Below are positions 49,618 to 57,648 of a DNA stretch of 64,000 nucleotides, one piece after another. The stretch is from Labilibaculum sp. GTDB lineage: Bacteria; Bacteroidota; Bacteroidia; Bacteroidales; Marinifilaceae. The stretch is from contig JAEINT010000013.1 in assembly GCA_016342745.1 (NCBI GenBank), positions 107,671 through 171,670 of the forward strand. Reading direction: 5' to 3'. A model generated the notes under the pieces. That model did no database searches. It saw only the letters and a list, made by a program, of their open reading frames with translations, and was not told where the DNA came from. A program made the translations under genes and the position numbers. Within the stretch, counting starts at the first letter, position 1, and every line of letters starts with the position of its first letter.

Positions 49618-51645
49618 TTAAAATTTAGCTTTAACAATAATTGTTTCTGAAATAATAAAGAATATACAAAGAATTACAAAAAGTTTCCAGTATTGTTCTC
49701 CATTACTTTGTTCGTTATACAGCTCAGATAGTTTCATTTTATTCGGAAAACTTATTGAAATTTTGTTTAAATGATCTTCAATTAAATCATTTATTTCATT
49801 TTCACTGTAGTATTCGGGAACTGATTCTAGTCTTGAATAGTTATAGGAACAAGAGTTAAGAATGGAATCATTAAGACTTATTAAATAGTTTTCGGCTATT
49901 GTAATCTGTTCTTTTGGAAATAACACAATTCCTTTTTCAAAGTGCTTAGCTTGTTCTGGTATAAAATCAATTTTTAAATCATTATTAACAATGTGTAACT
50001 GATCTTTATTCTTTTGGTTTGGCTTAATTTTAATAGCCTTAGGATAACCAATTTGATGGTAAAGAGATGTAGATTTACCTGGGTTTCTTGTTAGGTTTAT
50101 TAGTGTTGGAATAATAATAGGATGTGTAACAAGATTAGTCCATTTAGGATTTAGCTGAGTTGTAAAAAGATACAATTGCCCATTTCCATAAGAAATTTTT
50201 GTAAGTATTGGAGCATTTCCTTTTGTCTGTAATAGTTTCTCACCGAATTGATTCTTAGAGCTTTCTAATGTATAATGCTTGAAAATATCTGGTAGCCTTG
50301 CATTATCCTTTAATTTTTCAAATACATTTTTGTAAATCTCAGAATTGAGCTCAATTTTTGCTAGCTTTTGCGCACTCGTATCAGTTTCAGTTAGAATAGG
50401 TGCTTCTATATCTTTTAAGAACAGGTTAACACTTTCGTCTATCTTTTCATTGGGAATTAAAAGTATTCGACCACCATTTTCTATGTATTTTGTAAGCACA
50501 TGTCTAAAACCACTTTCCATTTTATCGATTTCATTCAAAATGATAAGTTGGTATGCATCAGTGTTCTCATTAAATAAGTAGGCCTTACTTTTATTTGTTA
50601 GCTTAAAGGTTTCACTTCCAGTAAAAAGCTTATTCAAATATTTGTTGGGACCATCTTGATTTATTGAAAGAATATTGTTTTCCTTATTAATGTAATAGGA
50701 GAAAAATAAACTGTTGTCATAGGATATTGGATAATCATCTAACTCAATTTTTCCGTTGTGAATACCTACTTCGCGATTGTAATACTTCAATTTTAAGATT
50801 TTGCTTGAGTTTTTCTTTATGTCGAAGCTTATTTCTGATTTAGTAGCCTTGTTGATACTCAGTTTGATTGGGATTTTAGAGAAATCAGTATTTGAAACGT
50901 TTTTAATGCTAACAAATAACTCTTCTGCTAGGTTTAATTGATGAAAAGGCTTTTCGAACCAACATGAATCAACTACAAGATTACTGGTTCTTTGTATGGA
51001 AAGAGGTAGTAATGTGATTCTTGCACTAGAATCAATTTTAATATTTTTGAAATCACTTTGATTTTTTTGAAAATCAGAAAAGATATAAACACGAACATTC
51101 TCTTCTTTTTTATCAATGTTTATTGTTCTTAGTTTATCGGAGAGTTTGGCAATAACAGGAGAGGGACTTATCTCTTGTATTTTTGTGATTGCTTGCTCTT
51201 TGTTTAGCGAAGGGGAACTAATGCTTAATTGGTTGCTGTAAATTCTTATTTTAGAATGTTTCGGAAAACTATTGATTAGTTGAAAAGCCTTATTTTTAGC
51301 AACATCTAAAGCTATCCCTTGTTCTGTTTCAGCATTCATACTAAAGGAATTATCAATGTAAATGCTAAAGCTTTCAGATTGAGATGATTTTTTATTAATC
51401 TCTGTGCTAATATAGGGTTGTGCAAAAGCAATAATGATACATGCCAAGGCCAGAAGACGTAGTAGTAAAATGATCCATTTCTTTAAGTTCGAACGTTTTT
51501 TATTTTCGGTGCTTAAGTTTGAAAGAAACTTAAGGTTGCTGAAAAAGATCTTTTTGTATCTCTTAAAGTTAAAAAGATGTATAATGATTGGAATCAGTAG
51601 AGCTGTTAGTGCCCATAAAACCTCAGGGTGTAAAAATTGGAACAT
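49618..51645 (-). CDS. BatA-domain/VWA membrane protein
   Basis: 675 residues. N-terminal BatA module MFQFLHPEVLWALTALLIPI with a second helix near 58-78 (WIILLLRLLALACIIIAF). A VWA-like domain begins about residue 95 with the MIDAS-type IDNSFSMNAETEQG (D-x-S-x-S). The long central part is beta-rich, and a C-terminal helix (FVILCIFFIISETIIV) ends the chain. Related proteins are linked to the Bat aerotolerance system, but the rest of that cluster is not here. Confidence 0.83.
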   Translation of the reverse strand: MFQFLHPEVLWALTALLIPIIIHLFNFKRYKKIFFSNLKFLSNLSTENKKRSNLKKWIILLLRLLALACIIIAFAQPYISTEINKKSSQSESFSIYIDNSFSMNAETEQGIALDVAKNKAFQLINSFPKHSKIRIYSNQLSISSPSLNKEQAITKIQEISPSPVIAKLSDKLRTINIDKKEENVRVYIFSDFQKNQSDFKNIKIDSSARITLLPLSIQRTSNLVVDSCWFEKPFHQLNLAEELFVSIKNVSNTDFSKIPIKLSINKATKSEISFDIKKNSSKILKLKYYNREVGIHNGKIELDDYPISYDNSLFFSYYINKENNILSINQDGPNKYLNKLFTGSETFKLTNKSKAYLFNENTDAYQLIILNEIDKMESGFRHVLTKYIENGGRILLIPNEKIDESVNLFLKDIEAPILTETDTSAQKLAKIELNSEIYKNVFEKLKDNARLPDIFKHYTLESSKNQFGEKLLQTKGNAPILTKISYGNGQLYLFTTQLNPKWTNLVTHPIIIPTLINLTRNPGKSTSLYHQIGYPKAIKIKPNQKNKDQLHIVNNDLKIDFIPEQAKHFEKGIVLFPKEQITIAENYLISLNDSILNSCSYNYSRLESVPEYYSENEINDLIEDHLNKISISFPNKMKLSELYNEQSNGEQYWKLFVILCIFFIISETIIVKAKF

Positions 51646-51709
51646 GAATTTATTATATTTAGATCGATTTGCAAAATAGATAAAAAGGCAATCGCATAAT
51701 AAGCTTTTC

Positions 51710-54121
51710 TTAAAAATTAACGCTCAATTTAAGGTTGAGCTTTCGCCCTGTAAGGTAATTAGGAATTGCATATTGATTGCCAGAGACGTCTTTCATCCAC
51801 AGATATGAAACGGTATTGTTTATATCGAGAACATTAAAGACTTCTAAGCTGATTCGCATTGTTTTAACATGCTTGAATAGGCTATTTATTGATTTGTGAT
51901 TTTCATCAATTAATGTCTTTGAAAATCCTAAATCGATTCTTCTGTAATTAGGCATTCGAAAGTTTGAGCCATTCTTGCCATTTTTAGGACTCCAAACGGG
52001 TAATTTTCCACCATAGAATAGACTTAAATGCATTCTGTAGGATGGGTTGCTAGGCAAGTAATCCTGAAAAAACATCGAGAAATTAACCCGTTCATCTGTT
52101 GGTCTAGGAATAAAACCCATTGCATCACCAACAATATTTTCTTCTGTTTTCATGACAGATAAGCTCGCCCAAGATTCTGTTCCAGGAATAAACTCCCCAT
52201 TTATTCTTAAATCGATTCCAGTGGCATATCCTGTAGCCTTTTGATCTCCATAATAGCGAATCCTTACATTTTCAATATCATAAGGAGTAATTGCCTTAAG
52301 ATCTTTGTAGTACAATTCACTTGAGAATTTAAACGGACGATTCCATGCTGTAAAGTAATATTCTTGTCCAAGAACGTAATGGATGGATTTTTGCAATTTT
52401 AAATGATTACTAATTTGTCCATTAATGGTAAGCATTTGCCTGTACGAAGGTGTTTGCTGATAGTAGCCAGCAGCGAACCTAAACTTCACTTTTCGTTCCC
52501 AATTTGGGATGTAATTTACCGATGCGCGTGGAGATAGAAAACTCTCCTTATTGTAATTCCAATAATGGTGTCTTAAACCACCTGTAAATTGAAATTCTCC
52601 TTTTTCATTTTCAAAAACATAAGTTGCTTGAGCAAATGAGTTGATATGATTGCTGCTTACTTTATTGTTTGCATTTCGAGAGTAGGCAAGTTGCACATTT
52701 GTATCAGAAATTGGAACTGAATAGCCTGCAGAATCTTGATATTGCCACTCGTTGATCTGATCATCGATTTCTTCTTGTTTTACACCTAATCCCCATTGTA
52801 AGAATAGATTATTTATGCTATGATCTGCCTTTACATCAAGGGTGTAAACCTCTTTTGAGAGTTTGTTTCTTGCATGATCGATAAAGGTGCCTATTCCTAG
52901 ATTTTCGATACTTTCGGAATTACTGCCACCTTGGGACACGAACAAATCACTTAAATAGTATTGCCCCATTATATCAAAGTTTTCTTGCTCAAGGGTTTCG
53001 TATCTACTGGCTATAATTCGGTAAAGTGAATTGCTATTGGGATGATATTTTACAGTTAAAGCTTGAATGTTTGTTTCGTATTTGTCTTTTTCTTCACCTT
53101 CAAAATAGATTTTGAGTTGTAGCGCTTTATTAATGGTTCCAAAAGAAGTGTTGCGTGTTTCGGGCTTAAAATTGTAATTATTTTCACTAAAACTAGTCCA
53201 TAAATGCATACTAAGCGATGATGAGAATCGGTAGTTTATCAAAGCTTGAAAATCGGTGTAATTGGGTTTGTATTCTCCTTCAGAATCTAGAGAGTTTAGT
53301 AAGTATTGGTTCGTTTTATAACGAATGCCTGCTAAATAAGAGAGTTTATTATTTAAATGACTATTGGCTATGTGTGCCGAACTACCTAATAAACTGGCTT
53401 CCGCAGATGCTTCAAAATGTTGAGGTGTTTTGTATTTTACATCAAGTACAGAGGATAGTTTGTCTCCATATTTTGCATCAAATCCTCCAGATGAAAATTG
53501 TACCGATGAAACCAAGTTAGGATTGATGATGCTTAACCCTTCTTGTTGTCCCGATCGTACCAAATTTGGTCGGTAAATTTCTACATCATTAATGTAAACA
53601 AGGTTTTCGTCGAAATTACCTCCTCGCACAGAGTATTGAGAGCTTAACTCGTTGTTTGAACTAACACCGGGTAAGGTTTTAATAATTTGCTCAACGGCAC
53701 CATTTCCACTTACAGGAACTTGTTCTAGATGAATTGTGTTTATTTCTGTAGTCTGTTTTCTAATATCTTGGTTCGATTCAACCCTTACTTCTTGTAATTG
53801 TTCTTTCTTGTAGCTTAAAATTGGATTAAACTCTTTTATTTCTTTATTTGTAAGATTGATTTCATGCGTGACTGTCACATAGCTAACATGGCTAAATGTA
53901 ATGGTCGCATTTTGGTTTGCTGTGAGTTCAATTGTGTAATTACCATTTACATCGCTAGTTGTTACGCGTTTTTGGTTTTTAATTTGAACATATGCCCCAA
54001 GAATTGGTTCTTTTTTCGAATTGGTAATTTTTCCTTTTAAGATGGCATTTTGTTGTGCTGAAACTTGTATTGGGAGTAAAAAGAAAAATAGAATTAAAGG
54101 GCGTAAAATAGATTGAACCAT
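51710..54121 (-). CDS. TonB-dependent outer membrane receptor
   Basis: 803 residues. Signal peptide ending VSAQ, then a CarboxypepD_reg-like domain (LKGKITNSKKEPILGAYVQI, about 28-110). The plug domain (about 125-240) contains VPVSGNGAVEQIIKTLPGVS, QYSVRGGNFDENLVYINDVE. The remainder is a beta-barrel ending in a Phe-terminated strand (GRKLNLKLSVNF). No SusD homologue follows, so it is not a SusCD pair; substrate unknown. It lies 64 bases upstream of the BatA-type gene on the same strand. Confidence 0.9.
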   Translation of the reverse strand: MVQSILRPLILFFFLLPIQVSAQQNAILKGKITNSKKEPILGAYVQIKNQKRVTTSDVNGNYTIELTANQNATITFSHVSYVTVTHEINLTNKEIKEFNPILSYKKEQLQEVRVESNQDIRKQTTEINTIHLEQVPVSGNGAVEQIIKTLPGVSSNNELSSQYSVRGGNFDENLVYINDVEIYRPNLVRSGQQEGLSIINPNLVSSVQFSSGGFDAKYGDKLSSVLDVKYKTPQHFEASAEASLLGSSAHIANSHLNNKLSYLAGIRYKTNQYLLNSLDSEGEYKPNYTDFQALINYRFSSSLSMHLWTSFSENNYNFKPETRNTSFGTINKALQLKIYFEGEEKDKYETNIQALTVKYHPNSNSLYRIIASRYETLEQENFDIMGQYYLSDLFVSQGGSNSESIENLGIGTFIDHARNKLSKEVYTLDVKADHSINNLFLQWGLGVKQEEIDDQINEWQYQDSAGYSVPISDTNVQLAYSRNANNKVSSNHINSFAQATYVFENEKGEFQFTGGLRHHYWNYNKESFLSPRASVNYIPNWERKVKFRFAAGYYQQTPSYRQMLTINGQISNHLKLQKSIHYVLGQEYYFTAWNRPFKFSSELYYKDLKAITPYDIENVRIRYYGDQKATGYATGIDLRINGEFIPGTESWASLSVMKTEENIVGDAMGFIPRPTDERVNFSMFFQDYLPSNPSYRMHLSLFYGGKLPVWSPKNGKNGSNFRMPNYRRIDLGFSKTLIDENHKSINSLFKHVKTMRISLEVFNVLDINNTVSYLWMKDVSGNQYAIPNYLTGRKLNLKLSVNF

Positions 54122-54242
54122 AATGAATCTAGTCTGTTAAAAGGGCGCAAATAAAGTTAAATAAAATACCAAAACACCAAGATACAAAGCAATTCTAAAT
54201 AAAGGAACTCTTTTCATAAAATATAAAAAATCAATATTCTTA

Positions 54243-54271
54243 TTGTTTTCGACATCAGTAGCTTATCTTTA
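54243..54271 (+). promoter_or_regulatory. Bacteroidota-type promoter for the dipeptidase gene
   Basis: TTG (54243-54245) and TATCTTTA (54264-54271), 18-base spacer; one mismatch to TAnnTTTG. The start codon is 30 bases downstream. Confidence 0.5.
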
Positions 54272-54301
54272 GTCCTTCAAAAATTACAAATACCCAATTT
54301 C

Positions 54302-55516
54302 ATGCAAAAAATTCATTCTCTTACCTTATTATTACCAATATTTTTACTGTTTGCATCTTGCCAATCAATTGATGAGAAAGCTGAGAAGATACACAATCAT
54401 GCATTCACGGTTGATACACATGTAGATACTCCTTATCATCTTTTAAATAAAGATTTTGATATTGGTGTGGCACATCCTTTTAAAAAAGGAGGAAGCCGTG
54501 TTGATTTTCCAAGAATGAAAGAAGGGGGATTGGATGGGATTTTTTTCGCAGCATTTACCTCCCAAAGAGAAAGAACTGAAGAGAATATTTTAGCTGCTCG
54601 TTCGAAAGCTGATGAGTTAATTGATTCAATTTATTCTGCGTGTACGAAAAATAAAGATCAAGCGGAAGTTGCACTCTCTGTTGCTGATGGATATCGTATC
54701 GAGAAAGATGGGAAAAGAGCTATTTACATTGGTTTAGAAAATGGGTTTCCGATAGGAACCGAGATTTCTGAAGTGGAGAGATATTATAATAAAGGAGTGC
54801 GTTACATTACCTTGTGTCATACTTCGAATAACGACATTTGTGATTCATCAACAGATAAAAATGGAGAAGAATTTAATGGAGTGAGTACGTTTGGAGAGCA
54901 AGTTGTTGATGAAATGAACGATTTGGGAATTTTAATTGATGTTTCGCATATCTCAGACAGTTCCTTTTATGATGTGCTAAAGCTTTCGAAATCACCGGTA
55001 ATTGCATCTCACTCTTGTGCTAGAGCTATTTGTGATAGCCCTAGAAACCTTACAGATGATATGCTGAAAGCTCTTTCTAAAAATGGAGGAGTAATTCAAA
55101 TGTGTATTCTTGACGATTACGTTAAAGCTCCAGATACAACAACTATTGGCTATAAAAAAGAGCTCGAATTACGAGAAAGGTATCGAAAGGCTGGTAAGAT
55201 GACCGAAGAAGAGGAACAAAAGATTTGGGATGAATGGAGACAAATGCAAATTGATTACCCGAAGGATAAGCCAACAGTTGCCGATGCTGTTGATCATATC
55301 GATCATATCGTGAAATTAGTTGGGATTGATTACGTTGGAATCGGTACTGATTTTGATGGAGGAGGTGGCCTAAAAGATTGTGTTGATGTTAGCCAAATGA
55401 TGAATATTACGAAAGAATTGCTTCGCAGAGATTATTCAGAAGAGGAAATTGGTAAAATCTGGGGAGGTAATTTTATGAGGGTTTTTAAAAGGGTAGAAGA
55501 GTTGGCTTCAAACTAG
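54302..55516 (+). CDS. Membrane dipeptidase (peptidase M19), lipoprotein
   Basis: 404 residues. Type II signal peptide with lipobox LLFASC, giving a lipid-anchored enzyme. Zinc ligands and family blocks: FTVDTHVDTPYHLL, TLCHTSNNDICDSS, ILIDVSHISDSSFYDVL, PVIASHSCARAICDSPRNLTDDML split across two blocks, and YVGIGTDFDGGGG. Hydrolyses dipeptides, probably in the periplasm. The length is normal, with an insertion around 300-330 (RYRKAGKMTEEEEQKIWDEW). Confidence 0.92.
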   Translation: MQKIHSLTLLLPIFLLFASCQSIDEKAEKIHNHAFTVDTHVDTPYHLLNKDFDIGVAHPFKKGGSRVDFPRMKEGGLDGIFFAAFTSQRERTEENILAARSKADELIDSIYSACTKNKDQAEVALSVADGYRIEKDGKRAIYIGLENGFPIGTEISEVERYYNKGVRYITLCHTSNNDICDSSTDKNGEEFNGVSTFGEQVVDEMNDLGILIDVSHISDSSFYDVLKLSKSPVIASHSCARAICDSPRNLTDDMLKALSKNGGVIQMCILDDYVKAPDTTTIGYKKELELRERYRKAGKMTEEEEQKIWDEWRQMQIDYPKDKPTVADAVDHIDHIVKLVGIDYVGIGTDFDGGGGLKDCVDVSQMMNITKELLRRDYSEEEIGKIWGGNFMRVFKRVEELASN

Positions 55517-55533
55517 CTTTCGTGTTTTGTAGC

Positions 55534-55565
55534 TTGTTTCTTTTAAAGGCAATTGCTTACATTTG
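55534..55565 (+). promoter_or_regulatory. Bacteroidota-type promoter for the LMW-phosphatase-like gene
   Basis: TTG (55534-55536), 21-base spacer, TACATTTG (55558-55565), an exact -7 match. The GTG start is 28 bases further. Confidence 0.55.
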
Positions 55566-55593
55566 TGATCTTAAAAATTAAAAAGAAAAGTTC

Positions 55594-56019
55594 GTGAAGA
55601 AGGTATTGATATTAAGTAGTAAAAATGAGGCACGCTCTCATATGGCCGAAAAATGGTTAAAATACTACGGTAAAAAGCATTTGGAAGTGGTGAGTGCTGG
55701 TCTAGAAAAGGGAATTATTAATGTGATGGCACAAAAAGCAATGGCCGAAGCAGTAATGGATATTCCTGAGTACAAAGCAAAATCAATTTCAGCTTTTCAG
55801 GATACGAACTTTGATTTTGTATTGTGTTTCGATGCAAAAGTGAAGGAGAATATGATAGAATTAAATGGTAACCCAGAAGTTTTGTTGTTTGAATTGCCTG
55901 ATCCTGCCAAGGTAGAAGGAGACAAAGAGGTGAGACAGCAGGCTTACAATGCAATTTGTAATGCTGTTGAAGACATTTGTTTTGGCTTTGTTCAAGACAG
56001 ATTTCAGATTGTTGCTTAA
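55594..56019 (+). CDS. Low-molecular-weight phosphatase/ArsC-like protein lacking catalytic cysteines
   Basis: 141 residues with the whole LMW-phosphatase/arsenate reductase fold. The P-loop, normally C-x-x-N-x-C-R-S, reads SSKNEARS (residues 8-15): the nucleophile Cys is Ser and the second Cys is Ala, while Asn and Arg-Ser stay. The MAEKWL helix, the KAKSISAF block and the general-acid loop LPDPAKVEGD are conserved. It therefore cannot use the family's thiolate mechanism and may be a binding or regulatory pseudoenzyme. GTG start. A promoter and terminator make it a single-gene unit. Confidence 0.82.
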   Translation: MKKVLILSSKNEARSHMAEKWLKYYGKKHLEVVSAGLEKGIINVMAQKAMAEAVMDIPEYKAKSISAFQDTNFDFVLCFDAKVKENMIELNGNPEVLLFELPDPAKVEGDKEVRQQAYNAICNAVEDICFGFVQDRFQIVA

Positions 56020-56098
56020 TCTTTGTTAATTTTATTGATAAACAATTTTTTATTTAAAAAAGTGCTAGGCTAGTTTAATAGTCGAATAAAATATAATT

Positions 56099-56125
56099 CG
56101 GGATCCCAAAAGGATCCCGTTTTTT
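56099..56125 (+). terminator. Rho-independent terminator
   Basis: CGGGATCC (56099-56106) pairs with GGATCCCG (56112-56119), followed by TTTTTT. Confidence 0.92.
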
Positions 56126-56281
56126 GTTTACCTAATCTCCATATTTATAGGTTTTGTAAGCGAAGATGAACATCGAACGCTTGTAACGTATAGGTGATTT
56201 TAACCTAATTTATTATTCGCTCAACTTGTTAAGTTGCTGATTTCTTTCTGTATGAATAATAGTTTAATACCAGCTTTAGTC

Positions 56282-56312
56282 TTGACAAGTGGCATTAAAA
56301 TTCGTAATTTTA
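56282..56312 (+). promoter_or_regulatory. Promoter for the small ORF/eRF1-like gene unit
   Basis: TTG (56282-56284), 20-base spacer, TAATTTTA (56305-56312), one mismatch to the -7 consensus. TTGACA at 56282 also fits a generic -35. The transcript would begin about 40 bases before the short ORF at 56360. Confidence 0.5.
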
Positions 56313-56359
56313 GTTTAGATCTAATAAAAACAATTAACGAGTAAAAAAGGACTCTTAAT

Positions 56360-56467
56360 ATGAAATTTATTCTTAAATATATAATTCAACATTACTTTCT
56401 TAACAAACTTAGATCCATCCTCTCATTCCTGCCAATTAAATGTAAAAAATATCAGTACTCATATTAA
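56360..56467 (+). CDS. Possible 35-residue leader peptide or small protein
   Basis: ATG at 56360 to TAA at 56465-56467, 13 bases before the next gene. The product is basic and hydrophobic (begins MKFILKYIIQHYF, ends KKYQYSY). AAAAAAGGA lies 8 bases upstream of the ATG. It fills most of the leader between the promoter at 56282 and the eRF1-like gene. It is shorter than usual ORF cut-offs, and I see no homologue; coding status is uncertain. Confidence 0.35.
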   Translation: MKFILKYIIQHYFLNKLRSILSFLPIKCKKYQYSY

Positions 56468-56480
56468 CAAGGAGGCGAAA
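56468..56480 (+). promoter_or_regulatory. Strong Shine-Dalgarno site
   Basis: AAGGAGGCGAAA immediately before the ATG at 56481. A full AAGGAGG is unusual in Bacteroidota, whose genes mostly lack SD sequences; the other genes in this window do not show one. Confidence 0.7.
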
Positions 56481-56921
56481 ATGAAAAAAAATATCGGAGT
56501 ATGGTTAGATACCGAAAAAGCTTACGTTATTACAATCGAAGAGAAAGATGCCAAAGTTGAAATAATTGAATCTGAAATTGAATCGAGGGTTCGTTATAAA
56601 GGGGAAACAAAAGCATATTCACGCTTTGGTAATCAATTTGTTAATCCAGCAACAAAAACAACACATAAAAGAAGGCATCAAATAAAACACTATTTTGAAA
56701 AAATTACTGATGCCTTGATAGATGCCGAAGAAATTTACCTTTTTGGACCGGCCGAAACAAAAGTACATCTGGCAAAACACATTAGTAAAGAACCTTTGCT
56801 AAAAGACCGTATTCGCAAGGTCGAATCGGAAGATCATTTGTCCGAAAATCAAATGATTGCATGCGTAAAGAATGTATTTAAACAAAAGCCAATTAAGGTG
56901 AATGTTCGTATTCGTCATTAA
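56481..56921 (+). CDS. eRF1/host-attachment-like small protein
   Basis: 146 residues. N-terminal strand-rich part (KNIGVWLDTEKAYVITIE), a basic middle (TKTTHKRRHQIKHYFEKI) and a C-terminal Rossmann-like part with AEEIYLFGPAETKVHLAKHI and LKDRIRKVESEDHLSENQM. The alternation resembles the domain-3 end of bacterial eRF1-like/host-attachment proteins, which associate with ribosomes. That link is from the pattern only and I assign no function. Its strong SD, own promoter and preceding small ORF suggest translational control. Confidence 0.55.
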   Translation: MKKNIGVWLDTEKAYVITIEEKDAKVEIIESEIESRVRYKGETKAYSRFGNQFVNPATKTTHKRRHQIKHYFEKITDALIDAEEIYLFGPAETKVHLAKHISKEPLLKDRIRKVESEDHLSENQMIACVKNVFKQKPIKVNVRIRH

Positions 56922-57114
56922 AGAATGTTAAGATAATTAAATGGTGAGGACTGGATAATTTTGTATGAAATTACCTAGATAGAGCGGTTCCCAGTTATGA
57001 GTTTCTTACGCGATTGCCATCGAAGAAGAATTCAAAACTGGGAATTTGTTTTATTAGTTTTTGAATCTTAGTTGTGTCAAAAAGCTTGTAACTTGAAGCT
57101 GTTAGCTGATTGCA

Positions 57115-57144
57115 TTGTTATTGTAATGCGAAATTTTAAATTTG
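57115..57144 (+). promoter_or_regulatory. Bacteroidota-type promoter for yjbQ
   Basis: TTG (57115-57117), 19-base spacer, TAAATTTG (57137-57144): both boxes and the spacing match the consensus exactly. The start codon is 39 bases downstream. Confidence 0.65.
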
Positions 57145-57183
57145 TAATTAGCTTACTTCTTAAATCAACTCAAAAATTAGACA

Positions 57184-57594
57184 ATGATACAACAAGTAGA
57201 AATTACGCTTCCTGCATATTCAAGAGGTTATCATTTAATAGATTCGGAGATACACAAGCAGCTTGTTGATTTGCCAAAGACAGGTATCCTGCATTTATTT
57301 ATAAAACACACTTCTGCAGCAATTACCCTTAACGAGAATGCAGATCCTTCAGTTCGAGATGATTTTGAGTCGATCATGAATAATTTGGTTCCTGAAAATC
57401 AATCTTACTACACACATGTTTTTGAAGGATCGGACGATATGCCTGCACATGTTAAGGCTTCGTTAATAGGGCCTGAATTAACGATACCAATTACAAAGCA
57501 TCGTTTAAATATAGGAACTTGGCAAGGAATTTATTTGTGCGAATTTAGAAATAGAGGTGGACGAAGAAAAATTGTAGCTACAATTTATTCCTAG
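57184..57594 (+). CDS. yjbQ: YjbQ/UPF0047 family protein (secondary thiamine-phosphate synthase type)
   Basis: 136 residues, family length. Conserved blocks: GILHLFIKHTSAAITLNENADP (two blocks), VRDDFESIMNNLVP, HVFEGSDDMPAHVKASLIG, and GTWQGIYLCEFRNRGGRRKI. The histidines in KHTSA, YTHVFEG and AHVK form the family's metal site. Members show weak thiamine-phosphate synthase activity; the physiological role is unsettled. Single gene with its own promoter and terminator. Confidence 0.92.
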   Translation: MIQQVEITLPAYSRGYHLIDSEIHKQLVDLPKTGILHLFIKHTSAAITLNENADPSVRDDFESIMNNLVPENQSYYTHVFEGSDDMPAHVKASLIGPELTIPITKHRLNIGTWQGIYLCEFRNRGGRRKIVATIYS

Positions 57595-57616
57595 TTGCCG
57601 CAAATTTTGATATAAA

Positions 57617-57648
57617 AAAACGCCTCTTTTTAGGAGGCGTTGTTATTT
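57617..57648. terminator. Terminator between yjbQ and the aminopeptidase gene
   Basis: AACGCCTC pairs with GAGGCGTT (57619-57641) between convergent genes, with A-run on the left and T-rich sequence on the right; it abuts the aminopeptidase stop codon. Confidence 0.85.

Noticed and set aside
57072..57269. 65-codon + strand frame overlapping the yjbQ start
   Set aside because: It overlaps a well-supported gene and promoter in another frame and has no recognisable sequence.
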